IMG/VR virus record: IMGVR_UViG_3300035130_000173
Span: 1-46,218 of that record
Source: a virus
Strand: one strand, 5' to 3'
DNA length: 46,218 nucleotides
Shown: in pieces, positions 32,718-41,195 of the stretch
Layout of the letters: each line of letters opens with the position of its first letter
Position numbering within the stretch: position 1 is the first letter of the stretch
Made by a program: the position numbers and the translations under genes
The notes under the pieces: model-generated
Told to the model about the DNA's origin: nothing
Seen by the model: the letters and a program-made list of their open reading frames with translations, nothing else
The model's database searches: none

Positions 32718-32746
32718 ATATTATATTTTTTCAAATTTTATGTCAA
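32718..32746 (-). promoter_or_regulatory. Minus-strand promoter for the DUF2829 gene (leaderless)
   Basis: Reading the minus strand: TTGACA (complement of 32741-32746), 17-base spacer, TAATAT (complement of 32718-32723), then 7 bases to the ATG at 32710. An overlapping TATAAT with 15-base spacing is also present. The -35 box overlaps the beginning of the divergent GT gene. Confidence 0.75.
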
Positions 32747-34344
32747 CTTATGATTTAAGTATAATAATTCCAGCCCGCAATGAGATGTTCTTAGGGCTCA
32801 CGGTTGAAAACCTGCTCAAAAACATTAGAGGGAATACTGAGATAATAGTGATACTGGATGGATACGATACTAAAATCCCTGAAATCCCCAAAGCTCCTAA
32901 TATTACTTTAATTGGACATACGACGTCGGTTGGCCAGAGAGCTACCTGTAATGAAGCAGCGAGATTATCACAGGCAAAATATCTTATGAAAGTAGATGCT
33001 CATTGCAGTTTTGATGAGGGTATAGATGTAAAGATGATAAAGGAAATGCACGATGACTGGACCATGATACCCATAATGTATAATCTGCATGCTTTTGACT
33101 GGGTATGTCAAAAATGTGGACACCGTCTATATCAGGGCCCCACTCCCCCCAAGTGTGAAAAATGTGGCGGTGAAATGAAACGTGAAATATTGTGGAAGGA
33201 AAAAAGGAATCCTGAATCTACTGCATACAGATTTGACAATACCCTGCATTTCCAATACTGGGGGGCTTATAAAAAGAGAGCCGAATATAAAAAACAGCTA
33301 AAAGAGACAGGCGTAACTGAGACTATGTCCATACAGGGCAGTTGTTTTATGTGTACCCGAGACAAATGGTTTGAGCTTGATATATGTGATGAAAAGCATG
33401 GAAGCTGGGGACAGCAAGGGACGGAAGTATCGTGTAAAACATGGCTGTCGGGCGGCAAAGTAAAAGTAAATCATAAGACCTGGTATGCTCACATGTTCAG
33501 GACTCAGGGTGGGGATTTTGGTTTTCCCTATCCTAATCCTGGGATAATGAGCGCACGCAGATATTCAAGAGACCTATTTATAAACGGTAAATGGGATAAG
33601 GCTAAATATCCCCTGTCATGGCTTATTGACAGATTCAAGCCAGTTCCTGATTGGGATGTGACAAAAGGAATAGTCTATTACACAGACAATGAGCTTGACG
33701 AAGGCATAATGAAGATGTGCCAGAAACAGTTAAAGGAAAGTGTAAACGGTTCAAAAATAATATGTGTTTCATTAAAAAAGACACCGTTTGGAGACCATAT
33801 AATAATGAATCTTGAGCGTGGATATTTGACTATGTTTAAGCAGATACTAAAAGGTTTAAAGACACTTGATACGGATATAGTTTTTTTATGTGAGCATGAT
33901 GTACTGTACCATAAGAGCCATTTTGATTTTGTACCGCCTAAAAAAGATACATTCTATTATAACGAAAATGTATGGTTTCTCAGGTGGAGTGACGGTCATG
34001 CTCTGCATTATGACGCAAAACAATTATCTGGTTTATGTGCTTACAGGGATATTTTAATAAAACACTTTGAGGAAAGAGTGGCACTTGTAGAAAAAGAGGG
34101 ATTTTCAAGAAGGATGGGATTTGAACCTATGACGCATGGAAGAATCAAATGGCAAAATATGTATAAGTGCGAAGGCTTTAAATCTGAATTTCCAAATATT
34201 GATATAAAGCATGGTGGTAATTTGATAAGGGCAAGATGGAAAAAAAAAGAATTTAGAAATCAGAAATTTACTAAAGGTTGGACGGAATCTGATGTCATAC
34301 CCGGCTGGGGAAAAGCAAAGGAATTAATAAGAGGTAATATATAA
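32740..34344 (+). CDS. Two-domain glycosyltransferase with zinc-ribbon insert
   Basis: 534 residues. Residues 1-310 are a GT27-like GT-A domain: [33 protein letters not shown] (metal site), and [18 protein letters not shown] followed by YAHMF. A four-cysteine zinc ribbon (CQKCGH ... CEKCGG, about 126-147) is inserted. [13 protein letters not shown] matches the first GT gene, so the two are paralogues. Residues 340-534 contain [20 protein letters not shown] and are distantly like the two small GT-like genes. It lacks a ribosome site. Most likely it initiates or extends glycans on the Ser-X tracts. Confidence 0.7.
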   Translation: MSTYDLSIIIPARNEMFLGLTVENLLKNIRGNTEIIVILDGYDTKIPEIPKAPNITLIGHTTSVGQRATCNEAARLSQAKYLMKVDAHCSFDEGIDVKMIKEMHDDWTMIPIMYNLHAFDWVCQKCGHRLYQGPTPPKCEKCGGEMKREILWKEKRNPESTAYRFDNTLHFQYWGAYKKRAEYKKQLKETGVTETMSIQGSCFMCTRDKWFELDICDEKHGSWGQQGTEVSCKTWLSGGKVKVNHKTWYAHMFRTQGGDFGFPYPNPGIMSARRYSRDLFINGKWDKAKYPLSWLIDRFKPVPDWDVTKGIVYYTDNELDEGIMKMCQKQLKESVNGSKIICVSLKKTPFGDHIIMNLERGYLTMFKQILKGLKTLDTDIVFLCEHDVLYHKSHFDFVPPKKDTFYYNENVWFLRWSDGHALHYDAKQLSGLCAYRDILIKHFEERVALVEKEGFSRRMGFEPMTHGRIKWQNMYKCEGFKSEFPNIDIKHGGNLIRARWKKKEFRNQKFTKGWTESDVIPGWGKAKELIRGNI

Positions 34345-34345
34345 T

Positions 34346-37300
34346 ATGGCTGGAACTATAGGATATGGCGATATAGACCAAGCTTCATCTGGAACTGGTT
34401 ATACCCGTCTGGAAATATATACAGGTACGGGAGCGACCGTTGCTGGATTATTCCATAATGCAAATATCAGGACAGTCACTGACGGTACAGTAAAAATAAA
34501 AGTTTTCCGCGATGATGGTACTAATTATAATTTTATAGGTGAAGCAGAGGTTGAGGTTTCTGCTGGTCTTAATAGTAATATTGATATTTCTGGAGATAAT
34601 ATACAGGTACAGTCGGGTGATTATGTTGCTTATTACAGTGCTGATACAGGAATAAGGGCAGGCAGTAGTTCTGTTGGTGGTTCTTCAGTGATGAAGAGCG
34701 GTGATATAACTTCTAATAGCCTTAAATCTTCCTGGTCTACTTATGACCGCCATATAGCAGTATGGGGAGATATAGAAGAATCAAGTGAAAGTGCTTCGGA
34801 ATCTCCATCACTCAGCCCTTCCTCATCCGAAAGTGCCAGTCTATCACCATCCAGCTCAGAATCAGCATCATTATCACCCTCAGCCAGTGTTAGTCCATCA
34901 GCATCACCTTCTTCATCCGAGAGCCCTTCATTGTCGCCATCAGCAAGTCTGTCACCGAGTGCCAGTGAGTCAGCATCCATATCTCCTTCTTCATCAGAAA
35001 GCGCCAGCCTGTCACCCAGCTCATCAGAAAGTGCATCTATATCTCCATCCTCTTCGGAGTCAGCTTCACTTTCGCCATCAAGTTCAGAAAGTCCGTCTCT
35101 ATCTCCATCAAGTTCAGAGAGTCCATCTCTATCTCCGTCAAGTTCGGAGAGCGCAAGTATTAGTCCTTCTTCATCAGAAAGCGCCAGTGCATCACCTTCC
35201 GCATCACTTTCACCTTCGGCTTCAATCTCGCCATCTGCCAGTCTGTCTCCAAGTGCAAGTAAATCTCCATCAATAAGTGCGTCACCTTCTGCATCTTTGT
35301 CACCATCGGCATCCGAGAGTGCAAGTCTGTCGCCATCAGCCAGTTTAAGTCCGTCATCTTCTGCGAGCGCCAGCTTATCACCTTCAGTAAGTTTGTCACC
35401 AAGTGCTTCCGAAAGTGCAAGTCTGTCACCTTCATCTTCAATATCGCCGTCGTCATCCGAGAGCGCAAGTGCATCGCCATCATCTTCAGTTAGTGCATCA
35501 TTAAGCCCTTCGGCATCTTTAAGCCCATCAGCATCTTTGAGTCCCTCTGCATCTCTGTCGCCTTCAAGCTCGGAATCACCATCTGAGACTCCCTCGGCTT
35601 CACTTAGCCCATCAGCATCGCTTTCACCAAGCTCATCTGAAAGTCCGAGTTATTCGCCCTCAGCCTCACTTTCACCTTCAGCATCAATTAGCCCCTCGGC
35701 ATCTCTTTCTCCCTCAGCATCTGAGAGTGCAAGCGAATCTCCAAGTTTGAGTCCTTCTGCAAGTGCGAGCCCTTCCTCTTCGGAATCAGCTTCAATTTCG
35801 CCTTCAGCCTCACTCAGTCCATCGGCCAGTACATCACCATCGGCATTTCCAGAAATAATAGATATAACAAAAGCAATAAAATTAACAACTACAAAAGAAG
35901 TCAATGGACCGTGGACTGCAAAATTGCAAATACCCTCAAATGATTATATCGAACCTGAAGGCTATGTTGAATTAGAAGGTGAAAATTATCTTGTAAAAAG
36001 GCTTAAAAAAATAAAGCTCAAAGGTAGGACTTATTTTGATATAGAATTAGACCATCTGATGACTGAGCTAAATGACTACACGGTAGAAGCATTTGAATAT
36101 AATAGTGTATCGGCTGAGACTGCCCTTACAAACTTACTTGCAGATACTACCTGGAGCGTGGGAGATGTTGATAATCTTGGAACCGAGAATATGGACAGTG
36201 ATAGAAGAATAACGGTACTGCGTGGTATAACTCTACTACTTGAGACATTCGGCGGGGAAGTATATTTCAATCAGGACAGGACAGTAGATATTAAATCTAC
36301 TATTGGAGATGATACTAAGAAAGTACAAATAAGATATGATAAGAATAGTGATTATATTGAAAAAGAAGAAGACCAATCAAAAATTGTTACCCGTCTTTAT
36401 CCCTATGGCAATGACAACATAACTATAAATACTCAAATAATGGAAGAGTGTGATGTGCTTGCAGATTGGACTACATCAGATGAGACCAATCTTGTAAAGA
36501 GTGCTGACACGGTTGATAGAAAGCATGGCCAGGCTTCACTTAAACTGATCGCTGCTGCCACCGATAGTCTAAATGATACCCTCACAAGGGATTTAGGGGC
36601 TGGCAGCGAGCTTGATTTGACTGACCATACAAAATTAAAATATTGGATAAAATCATCCCGTACTGGTACAAACCTAAAGTTTGGAATGGGCGAGAGTGCC
36701 TGGGATGATAATACTTATAATGTGACGATTGATACTGCTAACGAATGGCAGGAGGAAGAATGGGATATATCGGGAATTGCAAATGCAAATAAAAACGCAA
36801 TACGTTATATCGGTCTAAAGATAGCAAATGCAGATGCTTTAAATACAATAAGGTTTGATTATATTAGGGCATTTGACGGTGAAATATATTTAGAGAGTGC
36901 CAATATTGATGATTATAAAAATCCAAAAGAAGTGGCACTCTTTACTACTTTTGATGATGTCGATGAGCTTAAAGCATACGCACAGGAATACCTTGACCAG
37001 TACGACAGTCCGATAGAGCGTTATTTAGTAAATATGGCAGACCTATCGAAAGCGATGAAAGATACATGGTCAGATGATTCAATTGCTTTAGGTGATACTG
37101 TGAGAGTCTATGATTCCGATTTAGGACTTAATGTAGATTGCAGGGTAAAAAAGATAACCAAAGACTTACTGAACCATACATTGATGAGTATTGAACTTAC
37201 GAATAGCCTGGAAAATATATCAAAGAAATTAGTAGATGATTATAGAAGACTGTCAAGTGCGATGCCTTATGATAATGATAAGACTGCTATAAATGCAGGG

Positions 37301-38110
37301 GCAGTAAAGTTCGGATACTTACAGGCGTCGGTTATTCGTGCTAATTCTATTTATGCAGAACATTATGCACAGCTAAGAAATGTACTTCCCTATAACTTTG
37401 ATGATAGTTTAGACAGTTCTTATCCTTTAGAGTGTGAGTTTTATATGCCTCCCAATGTAGATGAGATTAAAAGTGCCTGGGTTCATATAGTTGGCAGGAA
37501 TTTTAGGGCTTATTCTAAAGGTGCGGCAAGTGGAGGAGGACAGACTTCAAGTAGTGGTGGAGGCCAGACTACAAGCTCGGGTTCTTCTCATAGTCATACT
37601 GTTACTGGACAAACAGCAAGTTCTGGAGGAAATCATAGACATTATGTGGGTACATTTTCTACAGGAGTCGGCACGAATAGTCATTATCATTCAATATTAA
37701 ATGGTGTAACCGATGTTCAGGCTTACAGTGATCATACTCATAGTGTTGGAGAACATTATACAGGATATTCAGATAATCATATACATTCAGTAACGGGTAC
37801 AACATCAAGTTCGGAAAGTTCACATACACATACTGTCAGCAATCATACCCATACTGTATCAAATCACACACATTCATTGACCTTCGGTATTTATGAAAGT
37901 ACAGACCCTACTGGAGTAAATATTTATGTAGACAATGGTTCAGGATATGGAAGTTCTCTTATAAGCGATGATACACCTGTTTCAATAGATTATAATATAG
38001 TGGGTGAACTTTCAACTACTGCTGGTTGGAAAAAATTAAAGATAACTTCGAGTAGATTGGGTAGAGTAGTTGTGGCGATAATTCTTGATTTAACAATTTC
38101 AAGTATTTAA
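34346..38110 (+). CDS. Tail tip protein: beta domain, Ser-X tract, Tal-like hub, CBM-like domain, HxH needle
   Basis: 1254 residues, five parts. 1-145: jelly-roll-like beta domain. 147-500: Ser-X tract. About 503-690 and 860-960: prophage tail hub/endopeptidase-like (Tal) domain ([57 protein letters not shown]). About 695-850: inserted carbohydrate-binding-like domain ([39 protein letters not shown]). About 1075-1185: Gly/Ser/Thr-rich region with eight His-X-His motifs, as in metal-knitted fibre needles such as T4 gp37. Tal proteins usually begin with the hub; here two domains precede it. It would form the central tail tip and contact the host. Confidence 0.8.
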   Translation: MAGTIGYGDIDQASSGTGYTRLEIYTGTGATVAGLFHNANIRTVTDGTVKIKVFRDDGTNYNFIGEAEVEVSAGLNSNIDISGDNIQVQSGDYVAYYSADTGIRAGSSSVGGSSVMKSGDITSNSLKSSWSTYDRHIAVWGDIEESSESASESPSLSPSSSESASLSPSSSESASLSPSASVSPSASPSSSESPSLSPSASLSPSASESASISPSSSESASLSPSSSESASISPSSSESASLSPSSSESPSLSPSSSESPSLSPSSSESASISPSSSESASASPSASLSPSASISPSASLSPSASKSPSISASPSASLSPSASESASLSPSASLSPSSSASASLSPSVSLSPSASESASLSPSSSISPSSSESASASPSSSVSASLSPSASLSPSASLSPSASLSPSSSESPSETPSASLSPSASLSPSSSESPSYSPSASLSPSASISPSASLSPSASESASESPSLSPSASASPSSSESASISPSASLSPSASTSPSAFPEIIDITKAIKLTTTKEVNGPWTAKLQIPSNDYIEPEGYVELEGENYLVKRLKKIKLKGRTYFDIELDHLMTELNDYTVEAFEYNSVSAETALTNLLADTTWSVGDVDNLGTENMDSDRRITVLRGITLLLETFGGEVYFNQDRTVDIKSTIGDDTKKVQIRYDKNSDYIEKEEDQSKIVTRLYPYGNDNITINTQIMEECDVLADWTTSDETNLVKSADTVDRKHGQASLKLIAAATDSLNDTLTRDLGAGSELDLTDHTKLKYWIKSSRTGTNLKFGMGESAWDDNTYNVTIDTANEWQEEEWDISGIANANKNAIRYIGLKIANADALNTIRFDYIRAFDGEIYLESANIDDYKNPKEVALFTTFDDVDELKAYAQEYLDQYDSPIERYLVNMADLSKAMKDTWSDDSIALGDTVRVYDSDLGLNVDCRVKKITKDLLNHTLMSIELTNSLENISKKLVDDYRRLSSAMPYDNDKTAINAGAVKFGYLQASVIRANSIYAEHYAQLRNVLPYNFDDSLDSSYPLECEFYMPPNVDEIKSAWVHIVGRNFRAYSKGAASGGGQTSSSGGGQTTSSGSSHSHTVTGQTASSGGNHRHYVGTFSTGVGTNSHYHSILNGVTDVQAYSDHTHSVGEHYTGYSDNHIHSVTGTTSSSESSHTHTVSNHTHTVSNHTHSLTFGIYESTDPTGVNIYVDNGSGYGSSLISDDTPVSIDYNIVGELSTTAGWKKLKITSSRLGRVVVAIILDLTISSI
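34784..35845 (+). repeat. Ser-X dipeptide repeat tract 4 (about 177 units)
   Basis: The longest tract: 354 residues with Ser (rarely Thr) at every second position, inside the tail-tip protein rather than at its end. Interposed residues are mostly Pro, Ala, Leu, Glu, Ser, Ile. Both Ser codon families are freely mixed. Confidence 0.9.
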
Positions 38111-38118
38111 TTTAACAC

Positions 38119-38145
38119 TTGACATATATACAGATATGCTATACA
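38119..38145 (+). promoter_or_regulatory. Promoter for the lysis-region genes (leaderless type)
   Basis: TTGACA (38119-38124), 15-base spacer ending TATGC, TATACA (38140-38145). The ATG of the next small gene is 8 bases downstream, without a ribosome site. The box ATGCTATA is shared with the promoter at 10442. Confidence 0.7.
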
Positions 38146-38153
38146 CTTATGAT

Positions 38154-38288
38154 ATGAAATTATTAAAATTAAAATGTAAAAGATGTGAGCATATCTGGAT
38201 TCCGAGAAAAGAGAAAAAACCTCTTACTTGTCCTAAGTGTAGAAGTCCATACTGGGATAATGAAAGGATTAAAAATGAGAATAAATAA
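38154..38288 (+). CDS. Small zinc-ribbon protein from a leaderless promoter
   Basis: 44 residues: KCKRCEHIWIPR then LTCPKCRSPYWD, a classic two-knuckle zinc ribbon as in small phage regulators. It starts 8 bases after a -10 box. It could be a DNA- or RNA-binding regulator of the lysis operon. Overlaps the next gene by 14 bases. Confidence 0.65.
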   Translation: MKLLKLKCKRCEHIWIPRKEKKPLTCPKCRSPYWDNERIKNENK

Positions 38289-38577
38289 ATCAATAATATT
38301 TATATTAATAATAATTATTATTTTATTTACTATTGTAGGAATTTTATTCAATATTATACATAAGCAGAATATAGAAATAAAAGAATTAAAATCTGATAAT
38401 ATTGAAATAAAAGAAAAATTAGAAAAATTTGAATCAAATATTAATGATATAGATTACAATCTTGATAATTCTAAATTCTCAATATGGAAAGAAATTAGAG
38501 AATTAATATATACAGCAAATTCATTGGGATACGATTTAGATTATTTGATAAAGGAACATATTGAATCGAGAAATTAA
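38275..38577 (+). CDS. Membrane-anchored coiled-coil protein (possible spanin-like)
   Basis: 100 residues from ATG at 38275 with AAAGGA upstream. One N-terminal membrane helix (SIIFILIIIIILFTIVGILF) and a charged coiled coil (IEIKELKSDNIEIKEKLEKF). Just upstream of the holin and endolysin genes. The topology resembles inner-membrane spanins, but Gram-positive phages do not need them, so the role is open. Confidence 0.5.
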   Translation: MRINKSIIFILIIIIILFTIVGILFNIIHKQNIEIKELKSDNIEIKEKLEKFESNINDIDYNLDNSKFSIWKEIRELIYTANSLGYDLDYLIKEHIESRN

Positions 38578-38722
38578 AAAAGATTTTCAAGACATAAAAA
38601 TACAAATCACGGTAAAACCCGACAAGATAGAATGGGAAGCAAATTGTGATAATATTGCATTAGTCTTTTATCTTAATAGAGTTATGCACTTTATAAATCT
38701 TGAAATGGACAAAGTGAAATAA
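38561..38722 (+). CDS. Small hypothetical protein
   Basis: 53 residues from TTG at 38561, with AAGGAA 5 bases upstream. A beta-alpha pattern (IKIQITVKPDKIEWEANCDN, IALVFYLNRVMHFINL). It overlaps the coiled-coil gene by 17 bases and ends before a terminator. Confidence 0.5.
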   Translation: MNREIKKDFQDIKIQITVKPDKIEWEANCDNIALVFYLNRVMHFINLEMDKVK

Positions 38723-38749
38723 GTTAAACAAATAAAACTAAATTATTAT

Positions 38750-38777
38750 AAGCACTTCTTAATTGGAGTGCTTTTTT
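38750..38777 (+). terminator. Rho-independent terminator
   Basis: A perfect 7-bp stem AAGCACT/AGTGCTT (38750-38756, 38767-38773) followed by a T-rich tail. It separates the short regulator operon from the holin/endolysin genes, so those may depend on read-through. Confidence 0.8.
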
Positions 38778-38790
38778 ATTGGGGGGATAT

Positions 38791-39024
38791 ATGGCAAAGA
38801 AACCAGAGATAGAAGAATTTGACAAACTTAGCATTACGGATTTAATGCATAAGCCATCCAAGGAACTCATAGTAGCAATATTTGTCAAAAATAAAGAACA
38901 GAATAATAAACTTAAAAGCCACGAAGATAAACTCCGCTGGCATGACAAAATCCTTTTGGGGATATTTTCCGTAATAGGTCTGGGTATTATATCTGCAATA
39001 ATAATGGGAGTTATAAATTTATGA
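38791..39024 (+). CDS. XhlA-like holin/membrane lysis protein
   Basis: 77 residues from ATG at 38791 after GGGGGG. A charged N-terminal region with a short coiled coil (NKEQNNKLKSHEDKLRWHDK) and one C-terminal membrane helix (ILLGIFSVIGLGIISAIIMG) match XhlA-like haemolysin/holin proteins. It overlaps the endolysin start by 4 bases. Confidence 0.65.
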   Translation: MAKKPEIEEFDKLSITDLMHKPSKELIVAIFVKNKEQNNKLKSHEDKLRWHDKILLGIFSVIGLGIISAIIMGVINL

Positions 39025-40136
39025 GTATCCGTATAGGTTCAAGTTGCGCCCTGAGCCCAAGTATGAGTTTGGGTCGGTGCGTTGAAACACGCTGGTTTAT
39101 CGGCTCAACTTCCCGCTGCTGGGACGTAGTGGATAAAGCTATAAAAAACAAACAGTATCTTATATTCAATATCTGTACTAATCGTAATGATAATTCTGGA
39201 CATATCCCTACCGATACTGAATGGAAATTAATGGTGGATAATACTTGTAGGGAACTACTGGCTCGTGGTGGCAACAGGTTAAACAGCAGAATAACCATAA
39301 TCAACGAGCCAATGAAATATATCTCCATTTCAAGATATGCACAGTTAATTAATCTTGCTTATCCGATAGCACACAGGTACGGATTCTTAATGGGCGCAGG
39401 CAACGAACAATACACGATGGCTATGAGCAAAGGCAATATGTATTCATACATTCTGCAAAACTGCCAGTTTGACATACTGGACATACACTTACAGGGTGAT
39501 TGTGAAGAAGATGATAAATGCAGAGATATTGCAAATGTCTTTAAAAGGTGGGCGGACACTTATAACAAGCCGATAGACTGTACGGAATGTTTTTATTCAG
39601 ATATAGCCACTTCTAAGGGTTGGAATATTCTGAAATTTCAAATAGGACATGCAGAACGTATTGGCTGTTCTAATGTATGCAATGTATTTAACAACTTAGA
39701 CAGATCGCAGTTTCCCTGGAATACATCAAGCTGGGATAAACTGTGTTTTAACATAAATGGACATCAAAGAAGCGGGTACTACGGACAGTATTTAGATTTA
39801 GTAAACAGTAAAGCTCCGATACCTAATATAAAAATACCAATAGGGGATGATGATATGAAATTAAAATTACTTAAAGTGGGTTCAAAGGGTAATCAAGTTA
39901 GATGGTTACAGGAAATCCTACAGGAAGAATATGAGTTTGAAAATGAGGGTGGATACGACGGTATATATGGAAGTAAGACGCTTGACCAGGTAAAAGCATA
40001 TCAGACAGCTAATGGTCTTGTACCTGACGGTGTAATAGGTAAACTCACTACATTTGATTTAATTACAAAAGCAGTAAATCATTTTACACCTGATTATTGG
40101 ATGAAAAAATTACAAGTATATATGGCTTATGAATAG
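39021..40136 (+). CDS. Endolysin: glycosidase-like barrel plus peptidoglycan-binding domain
   Basis: 371 residues. Residues 1-270 look like a clan-A TIM-barrel hydrolase: TIINEPMKYISISRYAQL carries the Asn-Glu-Pro acid/base and CTECFYSD the second glutamate. Residues 281-355 are a PG_binding_1 domain (LLKVGSKGNQVRWLQEIL, GGYDGIYGSKTLDQVKAYQ, GLVPDGVIGKLT). The combination fits a wall-degrading endolysin. Bond specificity is not clear. ATG overlaps the holin stop. Confidence 0.75.
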   Translation: MSIRIGSSCALSPSMSLGRCVETRWFIGSTSRCWDVVDKAIKNKQYLIFNICTNRNDNSGHIPTDTEWKLMVDNTCRELLARGGNRLNSRITIINEPMKYISISRYAQLINLAYPIAHRYGFLMGAGNEQYTMAMSKGNMYSYILQNCQFDILDIHLQGDCEEDDKCRDIANVFKRWADTYNKPIDCTECFYSDIATSKGWNILKFQIGHAERIGCSNVCNVFNNLDRSQFPWNTSSWDKLCFNINGHQRSGYYGQYLDLVNSKAPIPNIKIPIGDDDMKLKLLKVGSKGNQVRWLQEILQEEYEFENEGGYDGIYGSKTLDQVKAYQTANGLVPDGVIGKLTTFDLITKAVNHFTPDYWMKKLQVYMAYE

Positions 40137-40146
40137 GGGGTGAAAT

Positions 40147-40644
40147 ATGACAGCCGAAGATTTAGACTATGATGGTTATCAATGCTATAACGATAAGCTA
40201 ACTCGCAATATAGTTTTTGGTGAATCCTGGAGTAGCGTGGTAAAAATGGGTTTAGTCTTTAGGCGTAGTGTGAAACCCACAATAGAATTTATTGCCAATG
40301 TTATTAGAACTGCCAGAGAAACTCAAAAGATAAGAGATAAGCTCAACAGGAGATACAAGGAAAGCCCAGCAATAGGATATAGAAATAAAGCTGGGGAAAT
40401 AATGATTATTATTAATAGCTTCTGGAGAACTGCAATCTATCAGTATTATCTTTATAAAAAAAAATTAAGTACATGTGACGGTTATAAACGTAAATCGCAA
40501 CACCAATTAGGAAAAGCAGTTGACCTAAAAACACCAAGGGGAATGACTCCATACGAGTTTTACTTATTCATTAAAAATGAATGTGATACAAGATTTACAT
40601 GGTTTAAGATTTACTCATGGGGAGTGCATTGTGACTGGAGATAA
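40147..40644 (+). CDS. Peptidase M15-like enzyme (second wall hydrolase)
   Basis: 165 residues. The zinc-peptidase motif HQLGKAVDL (His-x-x-x-x-x-x-Asp) and the C-terminal WGVHCDWR (Val-His-x-Asp-Trp) define the M15 DD-/LD-carboxypeptidase or VanY/VanX-like fold. It probably cuts peptide stems next to the glycan-cleaving endolysin. GGGGGTG ribosome site. Confidence 0.8.
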   Translation: MTAEDLDYDGYQCYNDKLTRNIVFGESWSSVVKMGLVFRRSVKPTIEFIANVIRTARETQKIRDKLNRRYKESPAIGYRNKAGEIMIIINSFWRTAIYQYYLYKKKLSTCDGYKRKSQHQLGKAVDLKTPRGMTPYEFYLFIKNECDTRFTWFKIYSWGVHCDWR

Positions 40645-40791
40645 ATGCTAATAGAACTGACCCAAACTGAAATAGCAAAAATACTTGAATATCTGTTAAA
40701 TCCAGAAGGTCTAAGTAATGGTAAGGTACTTGATTTAATAGAAAAACTGGAGAGAGAACTTGAAAAAGATAATAAAGATAATAATAAATAA
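40645..40791 (+). CDS. Small helical protein
   Basis: A 48-residue acidic helical protein (LTQTEIAKILEYLLNP; LIEKLERELEKDNKDNNK) starting right after the M15 gene. Unknown family. Confidence 0.5.
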   Translation: MLIELTQTEIAKILEYLLNPEGLSNGKVLDLIEKLERELEKDNKDNNK

Positions 40792-40864
40792 GATATTTAA
40801 AAAGCATACTAAAATTTATATAGAGCATATAAGAGATAAGATTATGTCAGAGTTTTATTTTTAA
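40760..40864 (+). CDS. Possible small basic peptide, or first exon of the metallophosphoesterase
   Basis: A 34-codon frame from TTG at 40760, very basic, ending at the TAA at 40862-40864, the first bases of the structured element. An internal ATG at 40844 would give MSEFYF. If the structured element were an intron, this could supply the start codon missing from the downstream metallophosphoesterase. Otherwise it is a minor peptide. Confidence 0.3.
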   Translation: MKKIIKIIINKIFKKHTKIYIEHIRDKIMSEFYF

Positions 40865-41183
40865 CTTGCCCCATATGGTGGGTAAAGTATAAAGACTTCG
40901 GTCTGAAGACTGGATTAGCTATCCTACGCCCACCGTAGCAGTTTAGGTCGTTCTGCTATAACAAAAACTTCCGGAATAATAGGTTGGCGGTGGGGTAGCT
41001 CCTCTTAAATATCCTGTTGGTAATCGTAAGTACCGCAAAAACCGCCAGTAGACTATGAACGGGTTGGCTGGTAATTCGGAGTAACAGCGAATAACGTAAA
41101 AACGGATAGGCGGAATAATCCGATATATTCCCGGTGGGGTTTCTATCCGAACCTAACACAAAACCAGCCATTTATAATTCAAC
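40865..41183 (+). ncRNA. Large structured RNA element, unknown class
   Basis: About 320 bases, GC-richer than the flanks, with many helices visible by eye: GGTGGGT/GCCCACC (40877-40883, 40928-40934) enclosing a UUCG hairpin AGAC/GTCT (40893-40904) and GGAT/ATCC (40912-40924); TAGCAG/CTGCTA (40936-40941, 40953-40958); TGGCGGT/ACCGCCA (40985-40991, 41041-41047) enclosing GGGG/CTCC and GGTA/TACC hairpins; GGCTGG/CCAGCC (41066-41071, 41164-41169) enclosing CGGATAG/CTATCCG (41103-41109, 41143-41149). No plus-strand gene fits here. It ends at the ribosome site of a metallophosphoesterase lacking a normal start codon. Could be a self-splicing intron, a large 5' regulator or a free ncRNA. Confidence 0.65.
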
Positions 41184-41195
41184 AGGGAGGTTCTC

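Noticed and set aside
34741-34980. Minus-strand open frames inside the Ser-X tracts (also 20341-20667, 27697-27927, 35160-35483, 35650-35904)
   Set aside because: They are shadows caused by the six-base periodic DNA of the sense gene; products are acidic or Met/Lys-rich low complexity with no ribosome sites.
40956-41171. 71-codon minus-strand frame across the structured RNA
   Set aside because: Antisense to many compensating helices; no ribosome site; composition typical of translated structured RNA.
40865-41183. Confident group I intron call
   Set aside because: An AGACUAUGAACGG segment recalls the R element, but no matching UAGUC strand for P7 and no clear P1 with the upstream exon could be found; kept only as a possibility.
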